64,000 bases of DNA from Nematostella vectensis (lineage: Eukaryota > Cnidaria > Anthozoa > Actiniaria > Edwardsiidae). The notes beneath the pieces were generated by a model, which had not been told where the DNA came from, did not search any database, and saw nothing but the letters and a program-made list of their open reading frames with translations. The stretch covers positions 6,095,703 to 6,159,702 of the forward strand of contig NC_064037.1 in NCBI RefSeq assembly GCF_932526225.1, in the 5' to 3' direction. A program made the translations under genes and the position numbers. Positions 19,767 to 58,990 of this stretch are shown here, in pieces (the stretch's first letter is position 1; every line of letters starts with the position of its first letter).

Positions 19767-20033
19767 CGTATCGCCCCATGACAGGTAATCCGGAATCCAT
19801 GAAAAAATGAGAAATGGGATCCGGAATCCATGAAAAAATGAGATATGGAATCCGGAATCCATGAAAAAATGAGATATGGAATCCGGAATCCATGAAAAAA
19901 TGAGATATGGAATCCGGAATCCATGCTGCTGGGATCCGGAATCCACGAGAAAAAACCCACATGGAATCCGGAATCCACACACTAGGATCCGGAATCCAGA
20001 ACCCTATTAGAGAACCTGTCATGGGGCGATACG
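19767..20033. mobile_element. Nested MITE with internal 31-bp satellite
   Basis: Perfect 20-base terminal inverted repeats beginning CGTATCGCCCCATGAC, with TA on both sides (19765-19766 and 20034-20035). The interior is almost entirely tandem copies of a unit of about 31 bases, ATCCGGAATCCATGAAAAA plus ATGAGATATGG. It inserted into the pogo-like element, so it is the younger insertion. Confidence 0.85.
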
Positions 20034-20162
20034 TATAATTACAGCCCGATTTACGCTAATTTAGGGGCGAAAATAGCGAAACCTTTATTAAGCGGTCAAC
20101 CTCTATTAAGCGGTCACTAAGCTAAGTCCCGAGGGTGACCGCTTAATAGAGGTTCGACTGTA

Positions 20163-20930
20163 TAAATAAATGAACAATCTGCAAGTCCAGTCTAGCTATT
20201 GACCCATGTATAACCAGATCTGTGTGCACGTCTCCTGAAACAGAAAATTAGAGCTATGAGAAACTTATGGTACCTAGCGTGTTTCTTAAGAAAGAAAAAA
20301 GTGTCCAAGTGTATTTGAAAAAATAAGAAATGGATGTTAAACTTAGAAACAGATTTAATTTAAATTTCCATGTTATCAGGGTTTTATTGTATTGTAAAAG
20401 TGTGGTCATTGTCCTCCTTTAACATACTGTACTGTACTACTACATACTACAGTACTGTACAGGACCCGAAATGATCCCAGGACCCGAAATGACCCCCAAA
20501 AGTACCCCAACTGATCCCGGGACCTGAAACGATCCCCAAGAGTCCCCGGAATGAACCCCAAGGAATTACAGTAATGGACAAATAAAGGAATGTGTAAGGA
20601 TTGTCTTTCAGTTTTAAAAGCATATGAAACATTTAGCTCTGTTTGTGTTATTAAAAGGAAATTTACTAAAACTATAGTATTAAGATTTTAATATACGACT
20701 GCGGGGGGGAAAACAGTGGTTGAGTCAGAAATTGGGGTCAACTAACAATTCTTTGTGATAGTAATTTGAAGAACCGGTAGTTTCTCGGTGTCACAGAGTA
20801 CCAAGATGGCGTCCATCACCTCTAGCTATAGCACCAAATCGGTGTTCTCAGACAAATTCTCAAAGCACCACACGAATCACTACTCTCGCCGTTTGTCGCC
20901 AGATTGCACCAACATGGAGTCTTGTTTTGT
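20163..20930. other. Intergenic, nothing recognised
   Basis: AT-rich flank with a short degenerate GACCCGAAATGATCCC repeat at 20462-20560. No coding region recognised. Confidence 0.4.
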
Positions 20931-21231
20931 CAGCAAATCGACACTGACAAATTTTGTCGACCTGTCGACTGATAAATCGACAAACCCGTTTCACGGCACA
21001 TTACCACCGCACAGAGCACTGACAAATCGACACTGACAAATTTTGTCGACCTGTCGACTGACAAATCGACAAACGCGTTGAAAAGCATATAACCACCGCA
21101 CAGAGGAATGACAAATCAACACTGACAAATTTTGTCGACCTGTCGACTGACAAATCGACAAACGCGTTTTAAGGTACATAAGCACCGCACAAAGCGCTGA
21201 CAAATCGACACTGACAAATTTTGTCGACCTG
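20930..21231. repeat. 89-bp tandem repeat, about 3.4 copies
   Basis: The motif GACAAATTTTGTCGACCTG recurs at 20946, 21035, 21124 and 21213, exactly 89 bases apart. Units also contain ACCACCGCACAGAG and GACAAATCGACAAACG. The last copy stops at GTCGACCTG, where BEL/Pao coding sequence begins. Confidence 0.93.
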
Positions 21232-22514
21232 CTCATAGGCAGCAATTGTGTTAGAGCTATCAAACCCAGAGAAGTGATCCCAGGCCGAGCTTCGGAACCC
21301 TACGCGATACGAACTGCGCTCGGATGGGGTGTAGTTGGTGCCGTAAGTACCGACGACTCCCCTTCTGACGATAACTCCCATCCAGCCACGTCACCGAATC
21401 GCCACTAGGGTGATCGAGAGCAGAGACGACAATACCATCTGGTTTGCACATCCGTCCAGACACAAGGAGTTGATTAGCCCCACGACAATAGGAAAAATGT
21501 TCGGGCAAGACTTTTCCGAAAGGGAAACCCATAGCAAGCCCTTCTCACAAGAAGACGTTAAATTCATGAAAATTACGACGGAGGGAATTCACAAGACGCC
21601 AGACGGCCATTACGAGATGCCCCTGCCGTTTCGCGAAAAATCACCTCGACTTCCCAAAAACAAATCCCCTGGCTGAGATACGCCTCAAGCACCTAAAGAA
21701 ACGCTCCGAACGAGACCCAGAATACAAGAAAGATTATGTAGCCTTCATGGAAGACATGATTCAGAAAGGATACGCCGAAAGGGCGCCAACTAACTCTGCA
21801 GAGAAATCTTTCTACATCTCTCATCATGGAGTGTATAATGCTAGGAAGCCAGGCCGCATTCGCGTCGTCTTTTACTGTGCAGAGAAATACCAAGAAGAAT
21901 CCCTGAACCAGCACCTTCTACAGGGTCCCGATCTAACTAACTCCCTATTAGGCGTCCTTTGTCGCTTTCGCCAAGAACCAGTAGCCTTCGCATGCGACAT
22001 CGAAGGAATGTTCAATCAAGTTCGCGTAAACGAAGAAGACCGCGACTACCTGCGCTTCCTTTGGTGGGAGGGAGGGAACGTGAACAACCAACCAACGATC
22101 TTCCGAATGAAAGTTCATCTCTTTGGCGCTACCTCATCTCCAGGCCGCGCAAATCTAGCCCTGAAAACTGCAGCTGAAGACTACAAGAACGAAATAGGAA
22201 AAGAGGCCGCCAAATTTATCAAGAAAGACTTCTACGTTGACGACGGTCCGTAGAAGAAGCAAAGTCTTTAATTGCTTCTAGCATCAATATGTGCAAGAAA
22301 GGCGGATTCCGGCTTCATAAGTTTATTACGAACCGGAAAGAAGTGATCGAAGTTATTCCGCCGGAAGACCGAGCGAAGGACATCAAGAATCTCGACCTCG
22401 AAAGCGAAACAATTCCACCTGAACGAGTCTTAGGAGTCCAGTGGTGCATCGAGAGTGACTCACTTCAATTCCGAATAACCTTGCAAGATAAGCCAATCAC
22501 GGGACGCGGCATTT
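21223..22514 (+). pseudogene. BEL/Pao pol: protease end and reverse transcriptase
   Basis: Frame 1 at 21223 reads DLLIGSNCVRAIKPREV and ALGWGVVG, the conserved block after the aspartic protease. Frame 2 (21410-21676) gives MFGQDFSERE and HYEMPLPFRE. Frame 3 (to 22253) carries the reverse transcriptase with VVFYCAEKY, FACDIEGMFNQV, FGATSSPG and the YVDD catalytic box. A stop follows, then frame 2 again (22289-22528) with ERVLGVQW. Frame changes occur near 21400, 21660, 22250 and 22500. Confidence 0.88.
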
Positions 22515-23318
22515 TTGTCGACGGTTAGTTCAGTGTATGACCCCCTCGGGCTAGCATCACCCTTTCTGCTCCGCGGCAAGAAACTACTTCAACTACTGTG
22601 CCGAGAAGAAATTGGATGGGACGACCCTATACCGGAACCGATGCGAGCAGAGTGGGCAAGGTGGCTAAGCGAACTACCGTTACTAGAGAATATGGAGGTG
22701 CCCCGGTGCTTCAAGCCTGAACACTTCGAGGAGCTGAAAACGGTCCAGCTACACCATTTCTCGGATGCGAGCGACGACGGCTATGGCCAGTGCAGCTACT
22801 TGCGAATCGAAGACCGCAAGGGAAACATCAACTGCACTCTCGTCATGGGAAAGGCCCGATTGACCCCACTGAAACCCGTCACCATCCCGCGACTCGAGCT
22901 TGCAGCCGCTGTGGTGTCCGTAAAGGTTAGCGAAATGCTGCGCAGGGAATTGGAATACGAAGAAATAGAGGAAGTATTTTGGACAGACAGTAAGGTCGTC
23001 CAAGCTTACGTCAACAACGACGCTCGGAGATGCCATACCTACGTGGCGAACAGAATGCAACTGATACGGGAACACTCCAACCCCAACCTATGGAGATACG
23101 TAAAGAGTGGTCATAATCCGGCAGATGACGCCTCGCGTGGGCTTAGTCCAAAGGATCTACACAAAGCCTCAAGATGGGTGACAGGCCCAGACTTCCTATG
23201 GAAAACGAAAGAAGCTTGGCCCAGCAGCAGCGAACAGCCAAAGCTACGTGACGAAGACAGAGAAGTGAAGAAAAAGTGCTCGCCACTTCGACTAATCAAA
23301 CAGCTTTCCCTACGCTGA
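22515..23318 (+). pseudogene. BEL/Pao pol: RT thumb and RNase H region
   Basis: The frame encodes SSVYDPLGLASPFLL, HHFSDASDDGYGQCSY and PVTIPRLELAAAVV, followed by EVFWTDSKVVQAYV and SGHNPADDASRG. These are the typical Pao/A17-type blocks and the RNase H-like acidic residues (Asp in FSDAS, Glu in LELAA, Asp in WTDS). It is one of the best preserved parts of the element. Confidence 0.88.
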
Positions 23319-23343
23319 TCGAAAGGCTCGAGCGCTTTTCCGA

Positions 23344-24861
23344 TTGGTTCCGTGCAAAGAGAGCAGTCGCTTACGATATCTGAGCATATTGCGGTCTCTT
23401 GCCACTAGAAATAAAGAGCATAACATAAAGGACAAGCCTTTGACGGTGCAAGAGCTAGTAAACGCCGAGCTTCTGATCGTGCGCGAGTGCCAGAGATCAA
23501 CCTTCGCCAGTGAGATCAACCAGCTTAAGAAGAGGAATGAAGAAGACGGTGGAGCCAGCAGAGCCAACGTCTTGTCGTCGAGTAGCTTACATCGCTTGGA
23601 TCCCTTTCTTGACGATCAGGGTTTACTTAGAATTGGAGGCCGACTACGTCAAGCAAGCCTTGATGACACCGTCATCAAGACACGTGACATGGCTGATTGT
23701 GAAAGAGGTCCATGGCAAATCTTCCCACCAAGGAAGAGAGATCACAGTAAACGAGATTCGGTTATCAGGGTACTGGATTGTCGGCTGCAGCGCCGCGTTG
23801 TCAAGATTCATCCACAACTGCGTCGTATGTAACAAGCTTAGAGCTGCCGCACAAGGACAGAAGATGGCCGATCTACCGAGCGTTAGGCTGAACCCCTCCC
23901 CTCCTTTCACATACGTAGGTGTAGACTACTTTGGTACGTAAAGGAAGGTCGCAAAGAGCTGAAGAGATACGGCGTCCTCTTCACGTGCATGGCACGTGCA
24001 AGGGCCATCCATCTAGAAGTAGCTCACAGCTTGGAAACCGATTCGTATATCAACGCCCTACGCCGCTTCATCTGCAGGCGAGGCCCAGTAAGGGAAATGA
24101 GGAGTGACCAAGGCACTAATCTAATTGGTGCGAAGAACGAATTACAGAGAGACCTAATAGAGATGGATAGTGAAAAGGTGAAAACCGAAATGCTTAAAGA
24201 GAACTGTGATTGGTTCGAGACAAAGTTCAACCCCCCATCCGCCAGCCATCGAGGAGGAGTGTGGGAGAGACAGATCCGAACGGTGAGAAGTGTTATCTCC
24301 GCACTTCTCGAGAAAAATGGGCGACAACTCAATGACGAATCGCTTCTAACATTTATGCGTGAGGCAGAAGCAGTCGTCAACAGCCGGCCACTGACACAAC
24401 ATTCCTTGTCCTCAGCTGACGCCGCTGAAACACTCACCCCTAACCATTTTCATACCATGAAGACAAAGGTAGTTCTTCCACCGCCTGGGGTGTTTCAATC
24501 ACCAGACCAGTACTCAAAGAAAATGTGGAGAAGAGTGCAACATCTTGCGAATGAGTTTTGGACCAGGTGGAGAAAGGAATTCCTCACCTCTCTTCAAGAA
24601 CGACAAAAGTGGGTACGTCTTAGACAAAATTTGCAAGAAAATGACATCGTACTGATAAAGAACGATGACGCGCCCCGCAACTGCTGGAAAGTCGCACGCA
24701 TCTCTAGCGCAGAGCCAGATGACGACGGGCTTGTGCGACATTGTGTCACATTGGTCGTAGGAACGTCCAACCTTTCCGCCAAGGGCCAGCGAAGAGAAGC
24801 TCCATCCACCCTTGAGCGACCAGCGCAAAAACTGGTACTGCTAGTACCAGCCTCGGAGTGA
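23344..24861 (+). pseudogene. BEL/Pao integrase and C-terminal domain
   Basis: The zinc-binding region is split between frames (23344-23832 and 23510-23941), with HGREITVNEIRLSGYWIVG after a frame change and CVVCNKLR. The core follows: the first Asp in YVGVDYFG, the second in RSDQGTNLIGA and the Glu in GGVWERQIR. The C-terminal domain has HLANEFWTRWRKEFL and NDIVLIKNDDAPRNCWKVARI. The segment 23989-24861 is one open frame of 290 codons. Confidence 0.88.
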
Positions 24862-25035
24862 GACCAGGGAGATTCCCGTCGAGGAGCCTACACAAGACCA
24901 CGGACAAGACAGGCAGAGGTTTGATAACGTAGACCAAGCGATCTACACGAACTTTACATATAGCCTAAAGACCTGATTTATTTGATTCAATGAACACTAT
25001 AAGGGATAAATTGATAAACCAATTTAGGGGAGCCA

Positions 25036-25331
25036 TGTAACGGCATTCAGTTATGCGTTCATAAAATGTTATCGATTGATTACAACAGTTAATGATTACT
25101 TGCGTAGCCCGTGTTGTACCTAAATATCAAATTACCGTAAGAACTGATTACCTAATAGGACAAACGTGAGATAACTGTGACAAATAAATTAAGACTAGAA
25201 GGCTTTCTAGAGACCCGCCAACGTTGGTGAGTGAAACCATTTTGTTTGTTACTAATATTCAATAGTAACAGAACTCTACTCAATTTAGACGTAATTTAAT
25301 GCCTTTTATTGTCGTAACACGCATTGTAACA
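25036..25331 (+). repeat. Probable BEL/Pao 3' LTR
   Basis: Starts TGTAACGGCATTC right after a purine-rich AATTTAGGGGAGCCA tract and ends ..GCATTGTAACA, giving TGT...ACA ends over 296 bases. It contains an AATAAA at 25183-25188. The partner 5' LTR is missing from the window, so the boundaries rest on the end motifs alone. Confidence 0.6.
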
Positions 25332-25646
25332 ATAGCTTAATAACTGTACCCATTATATTATCATTGATTTCAGTTTGACCATAAGCACGAGATTGTGAAA
25401 ATAAAGAAACTAAAAATCGTATGCGTGCTTACACGTTCGTGCAAAAAGGCTTCCGATCACGACCATTACAGTTTTTTTATCAAAATTTTAAGCAGTTGGG
25501 GCAGTTTGATTTTAGCCACAAATTTATGCAATTTTTATAGTTTGTATTCAAGTTATGACGTTTTTAAAACGAAATAAACAATCTAATGTTTTTTTAAGCC
25601 TGGAGGTTGGCAGGTATGCTTTCATGAAAATCCTAGTTATCAGCGT

Positions 25647-28600
25647 TCAACTGTATCGTAACAGAGTTATTGTTTGTCTCCCAGTTTCTCTACAAAGCAA
25701 TGGCACAACTCATCTTAACTTTTCCCAAACTCACCTTTTGCACATTAAAATTGAGAGGATGGCAATGGTGAAGATAGCAGCCCCTGCTATAGAGCCCAGA
25801 ATAATAATGATAGGAATCCCATCCTGCAATAAGAGAAGCACAATGTTTCACAGTCCCCAGTGTAGCGAGTCGGGGTTTTGTCCCTTTGAAGATAAAGGTG
25901 TTTAATTTGGGGAGGACAAGCTATAAAATCAACATAAAAAAGGGAAGGATAATACAAAAAAATGTCTCACCTTGACAAGACACCTGTAGCCCCCCCAAGA
26001 TGGCTTGCAATGACACTCGTAAAAACCTTGAACCGTTAAGAGAATATAAGAGGGAATATAAGGGGGAAAAGGTGGGGTATACATTTTTGGGCATTTGCCA
26101 TACAGAACCTCTTGCGCACAAATCCACTTGCAATTCGTAAGGAAATTATTATTTTATTTTTTTTAAATAGGAAATAGGCAAAATGTTGATTTTCTGTTGA
26201 ATAATTTTTTGGAAGCGAAAACAATCACTAAAAAGCTGGAGATTTTGTGCTTCAAACAGGAGAGCGGGAGAAAATATCCAAAATCTTGAGACTCCCGTGG
26301 GGAAGAGTATGGAAGTATGTAGTTGCATGTCACAAAATGGTTCTTAACTAAAGTGTTAAAAAATCAGGTATTGGTCTGGTATAAAACTAGGGTCAGTTTT
26401 TTTTAGTTTCTATCCTTGGTATTAAGTCCCCTCTACCATCACAAGTGTAGCTGATTACCCCTCCCTTCTACCTCTCGTATTGGCATATTAAGGTCTTCAC
26501 TAGGGATGTTTAGCAATAAACTAGTCATTTACTTATTCCAATGAACCACACAGGTAATATAATTCTGTTTGTTGTTTGGGGGTTACCATAAGTCCCTGAA
26601 ATTAAACAAAAACGGCTTACCTGGACCATTATCCACGCAATCAGAATTATCAGGGCATGTGACTAAAATAAAAAAGAAGAAAGTTTTGAAAATCATTATA
26701 ATTTATTACAGACTGTTAACCAAAAGGGTAAAGAAGGCTTTTGGTCGGCCAGAAAAGGGTAAAATATGAGACCTCATCTTGTACAGCCCCATAGGTATAG
26801 AAATATGGTATACTCATGGAACTCACATTTTGTGGGCCATCGTGTGGGATTCAGCGTATTTGGCTTTTGGTTGAAGTCACATTTACGTAGGGTGCACTCT
26901 CCATAAAAGTAGACAATGTGATTGTCCTATTTTTTAGGGTATACAATTTTTGTTAGAAATTGCTTTCTTTTAAGGGTAAGAATTGTTGCTGACCACACCC
27001 TATCCTATCCTTTAGGGTTAAAAATGATTTTGTGACAATCATCTCGGTCTGCCCCAAACCCTTCCCCTCCCCCCAGAGAAAATTGTGATTAGACCTCTAT
27101 CAGGTGGATTTAGTGCAACAAACTCAAATCTGCTCATCAGCTTGCTCATGGCCAAAACAAAAGATAATGGGTGATTGCAGTTGGTGCATTGCCACTAAGA
27201 AAACACATGCAAGCAAAATATAATTTCATAAATAGAGCATCTACTGATAAATACATTATCAACTGCACTGTTCACCTCTAGTCACCACCTACCATTGAGT
27301 ACAGAGCATGTGTTTAGCTGGCCGATACATGACTTGGAGTCTTTTGTTTTTGTAACATTCCATAGCACCCTCCCTCCTGGACAATTGCAATGTGATGGCA
27401 GGTATCTGATAGAAGAAGGAATCACTCTTTAGCCAAAGTAAAGCCAGAGATTTGAGAGTGGAACATGTGGTACATGCTTCAACTGTCTTACATTGATGAT
27501 AATTTTTTGAGTCCCTTGTATGCACTGTCGTAACCAGAATATGAACAGTCTAGTTGGGAGTTATTAGCCAAATTCCTAAAAAAACAAGAAAGCATTAGAA
27601 CCAAAATTCACAAGTGTTGCACTTAACTGGTCAGGGGATAAGAAAAAATACATGACATGATTTCAGAAAGGCTGGAGGTTACATTGTAGGAAAGTTTCAT
27701 GTTGGTTAAAATGGGAGACAGGTTTGCATTATTTACTTTATAAGTAACTGGAAATGAACAGGATTAAGGGAAACAATGGCTACGAAGACAGGACTCAGCA
27801 ACAAAAGTGTCTGAGAAAACAGGTCCCCCCTCCCTTTGTTTAAGGACCATAGTAGACACATAGCCAGGGTTTGCAGAAGAGAAGTGTAGGCAAGTTTTCA
27901 ATATTGGGCAGTAGGTAGGTCCCAGGGGAGGGACTCTCCAGGAAAGTAGACGGGGGTGATTGTTACATATTTTAGGGTATAACATCTTGACCAATCACTA
28001 TCCCTTAGGGGGGGTGTTGAAGGATTTTTCAGAATTTGCCATCTCTTAGGGTATAAAATTCGACCAACTGCTATTCTTAAGGGATGTTTAACATATTTTT
28101 TTCGATTCTGTTATCTCTTATGGTATAAAATTCCACCAACTGCTGTTTCTTAAGGGATGTTTAATGTTCTTTTTCCAATTCTGTTATCTCTTAGGGTATA
28201 AAATTCGACCAATTGCTATTCCTAAGGGGGCTTAGGACATTTTTTCCCGATTCTGCTATCTTTTAGGGTTAAAAATTCCTTGGAGCACACCTTATTTGCT
28301 ATCTCTTAGGGGGTAAGAGTTTCTATTGACCATGCCCAAAGTACCCTTCCATAGGGTTAAAATCGATTTTGCCAATGATCACCCCTGCCTGTTTTTATTG
28401 GAGCCTCCCCCCCCCCCCCCCCCGGGAGTAAGGTATGGTAGGTACAGTAAGGGGGAGTGGGGTGTGTAGTTATAGCCTGGGGGGGTCTTCCCATGTCAAC
28501 TTATAGGGATGCTCGTCATATTTTTTAGGGGTCAAAATCGGGCCTCAGATATTTTTAGGGGTTATCCAAGAAAAAAAAAAGGCTTTTCTCTTAGAAATGG

Positions 28601-30617
28601 TATTTTTAAGGCTCCTGAGGTATTGTTTAGGGTAGCAATTTTTGGTCATGCAGGTATTTTTAGGGGTATTTTCCGAATTTTCAGACGAGCATCCCTATCA
28701 CTTTTAACTTGAAGAACCCCTTCCCCCCGCAAGTATAGATACTTTGAGAAAATGTGTTCATAAAATTTTTGAGTAGGAAAACCCCCATTTTTTATGCCAA
28801 CTGGGCACGCACATACACCCCACGCACCCTCGAGCCTGCTAAGAAGTAGGATGTTACATAGAGGAGCAGGCTAAAGGGGTTGTGACTGTAACAGTTTATG
28901 TGCATTTGTTCAAAAAAAATTTCTGATTTTACTTACAACCAGGAAAGACTTTGTAAAGAGTGGATGTCTGGGACACGGGTAAGACTACAGTTTCCAAGAT
29001 CTAGACTGTAAAATAGAGTAAGTAAGTATTGTTTCAATAGACAGGAGCAAAAAAATGGTAAAATTAAAATTGTAAGGTTGTGTTAGCTTACATTTTGTTT
29101 ATATTTTGCCTAGAGGTTCCTTGCATAATATAAAACAAAATAAGTTTTAGTATTTTTTAGTAGATGATCCGCTCTTGAGATACAATACCGCTCACATTCC
29201 CTCGGCATTCCCTCCTCAAACTTATTCTCCCGTGTTTAGTAAAGTCTTTGCTTTGTCAAATAAATGGCTTCCCGCGGTTCAAAATTCTTCGCTAGCAGTT
29301 TTCGCACATTCGAAAATCATCGAAGAATATCAAGCGATCGGCATAACTTCCACAAACAAATTCTCCCATGTCTAATACAAGTCTTTGTTAAAGAAATGGC
29401 TTTCCGATGTTCAAAAGTCTTCGCTAGCAGTTTTCACACATTCGAAAATCTTCGAAGAATATCAAGTGATTGACATTCCTTCCCTCTTCGAGGCAAGCTT
29501 TTGAAAATAAACTAACTAACTTTTTTGCCTGTGTCTGCCCTTGTAAATCTACGATCGAATCCTTCGCATGCTTTGGCTTTCATCCGCCATCTTAATCGTC
29601 TTTATTTCTCAAACTTTAAAGTGTCTTGTATTGATCGTCTACAAATAATTGAACTGAAGGCATATCAGACTATAACTGAATTTGTTGTTTCTGAATTTTA
29701 ACAATAACCATAGCTCTCAGCTGACTTTTACACGAACAATTTATTTGAATCGCTTGCAGAACTCCTGTATGTATTTAAAGTGAGTATCAGTAAGTCTTCG
29801 GTTACACGGTACGAGTTCCCGTTTGTCAAACGGTTTGTCCCGGTCTGTTCGCGAACATCAGCTGTTCGCGAACATTGTTCGCGAATTTCGCAAACAATTT
29901 CGCGAACATATGTCCACATGTTCGAGAGCGGTACTGTATAATTGAGCAAAGTTGCCGTAAATCATGAAAAAAATTGTGCAATTTTAGACAAATCAAGCGT
30001 CTAAGAATTTGCAATATCTCAAGAACGGATTATCTACTAATTATATACTACACAAGGAACAACTATGCAAAAAATCAAGCGAATATAAGCTAACACGACC
30101 TTACAATTTGGACTTTGCCATTTTTTGCTCCTGTCTTTTAATCACTATCAATTACTTATCGAGATCAATGCCTACATTTCATTTATTCAACAGCATAAGG
30201 CCGTTATCAAAAAAATAATGTGAGATAAAATCGATAAACTCATATTAACATAAGCTTAGCTTCGTCAAAACAAAAGCCAAAAAATCGTTCATTCATGAAA
30301 ACAACATCTTTCACAGGAAACGTTTTGTGGAGTCTGTTCTTAACCTCGCAAAGACATTTGGTTATTGTATTTTAATTTCTGTTGACTTACCCAATGGTAA
30401 CGTTATTTGAATCCAGACAACATCTCCCTCTACGTTGTTTTTGCAAGCAATTTCCTTCGATGAAGTTGCTCGTCTCGTTACAACCCTGGCACAATAGGCT
30501 CAAACGTTGTTTCTCTGGAGCTGTAGACTTGCTCAAACGTGCAAAAATATCGCCTGAGCACACATCAAAACACAATATAAGTATCTGTAAAGTTAAGATG
30601 CTAATGTTTGGAAACAT
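25647..30617 (-). CDS. ATRAID: ATRAID-like type I membrane protein (LRR - EGF - TM), 8 exons
   Basis: Minus-strand exons 30391-30617, 28937-29005, 27492-27575, 27293-27405, 26621-26662, 25971-26026, 25735-25823 and 25647-25689 join in phase to 240 codons plus TGA. Order: signal peptide (MFPNISILTLQILILCFDVCSG), a cysteine motif GRCCLDSNNVTIG, leucine-rich segments LDLGNCSLTRVPDIHSL and SWLNLANNSQL, then LPSHCNCPGG, an EGF-like domain (CPDNSDCVDNGPGFYECHC, SWGGYRC), a transmembrane helix (IPIIIILGSIAGAAIF..) and a 16-residue tail. Length and motif order match all-trans retinoic acid-induced differentiation factor (human about 229 residues) as recalled. In mammals it acts at endolysosomal membranes; that role here is inference. 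Intron 1 holds a 132-bp duplication and a TTCGCGAA cluster. Confidence 0.88.
28030..28330. repeat. About 72-bp tandem repeat, 4-5 copies
   Basis: Units with ATCTCTTAGGGTATAAAATTC and CTATTCTTAAGGGATG start at about 28041, 28112, 28185 and 28256. Related partial copies lie at 26930-27020 and 27960-28020. Located in ATRAID intron 2. Confidence 0.85.
28506..28695. mobile_element. 190-bp MITE
   Basis: Inverted ends GGGATGCTCGTC / GACGAGCATCCC with TA flanking both sides (28504-28505 and 28696-28697). The interior repeats ATTTTTAGGGG. Non-coding, in ATRAID intron 2. Confidence 0.7.
29225..29480. repeat. 132-bp direct duplication
   Basis: Two adjacent copies (AAATGGCTTCCCG.. from 29262 and AAATGGCTTTCCG.. 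from 29394) share TTCGCTAGCAGTTTTC and CGAAGAATATCAAG. They produce short open frames of no recognised meaning. ATRAID intron 1. Confidence 0.8.
29845..29920. repeat. Cluster of TTCGCGAA palindromes
   Basis: Within about 75 bases TTCGCGAA occurs four times, with further TTCGCAAAC and TTCGCGAAC variants, next to an inverted CCCGTTTGTC/AAACGGTTTG. Located in ATRAID intron 1. Confidence 0.7.
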
Positions 30618-30829
30618 TATGCCGAAATATTGACAAGTTTTCGATGCTCTTTCATGTGTGTGTGTGCAGCTTTGTATGTCACATGATGCAAACTGATGTT
30701 TCCGCTCTCGGGTTTCCTGTGTGTTCGCGGCTTGTTCCTAGGATACCTCAAGCTGAAAACTCAAAATGGCGACATTTGTTGAAATACAGTGAAAATTTGC
30801 TGGATTCTTCGCTTTCTCTTAGCACCAAA
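30618..30829. promoter_or_regulatory. ATRAID/IFT172 bidirectional promoter with X-box-like site
   Basis: Only 212 bases separate the two divergent start codons. GTTCCTAGGATAC at 30734-30746 matches the RFX X-box consensus RYYNYY-N(1-3)-RRNRAC at all but one position and lies 84 bases upstream of the IFT172 ATG, the usual distance for ciliary genes. AAAATGGCGAC (ATG at 30766-30768) opens an eight-codon upstream ORF ending at 30792. RFX control is inferred. Confidence 0.55.
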
Positions 30830-58840
<28,011 letters not shown>

Positions 58841-58990
58841 ACACTTCTTCGCCCCCCCCCCCTCCCCCGAGGTATGAAGGGTGAAGGGCGTTGGGGGTGA
58901 CTTGGCCACTGGTGTGGCGCGCCGCAAAACCCCTCCTACTCCTTAAACTAGACACTTCTTCGCCCCCGAGGGGTGTAGGCCGTTGGGGGT

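Larger units (their letters stand above)
18740..20160. mobile_element. pogo/Tigger-like DNA element, 1421 bp, carrying a HIRAN-like ORF
   Basis: Perfect 22-base terminal inverted repeats starting CAGTCGAACCTCTATT, flanked by TA on both sides (18738-18739 and 20161-20162). CAG ends and a TA target duplication are typical of pogo/Tigger and other Tc1/mariner relatives. The motif CTCTATTAAGCGG recurs several times inside each end, as subterminal transposase-binding repeats would. No transposase (DDE) frame is present, so it would be non-autonomous. It contains a minus-strand ORF at 19007-19528 and a nested MITE at 19767-20033. Confidence 0.85.
21223..25331 (+). mobile_element. Degenerate BEL/Pao LTR retrotransposon, 5'-truncated
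   Basis: Pol-like sequence in BEL/Pao order: the end of the protease region, reverse transcriptase, RNase H, integrase zinc-binding and core domains, and a C-terminal chromatin-linked domain. The coding frame changes at least five times and internal stops occur, so it is inactive. A probable 3' LTR follows. No matching 5' LTR or gag was seen; the left end joins an 89-bp satellite. Confidence 0.9.

Noticed and set aside
20447-20632. Gly/Trp-rich minus-strand frame
   Set aside because: Derived from a short degenerate GACCCGAAATGATCCC repeat; no coding support.
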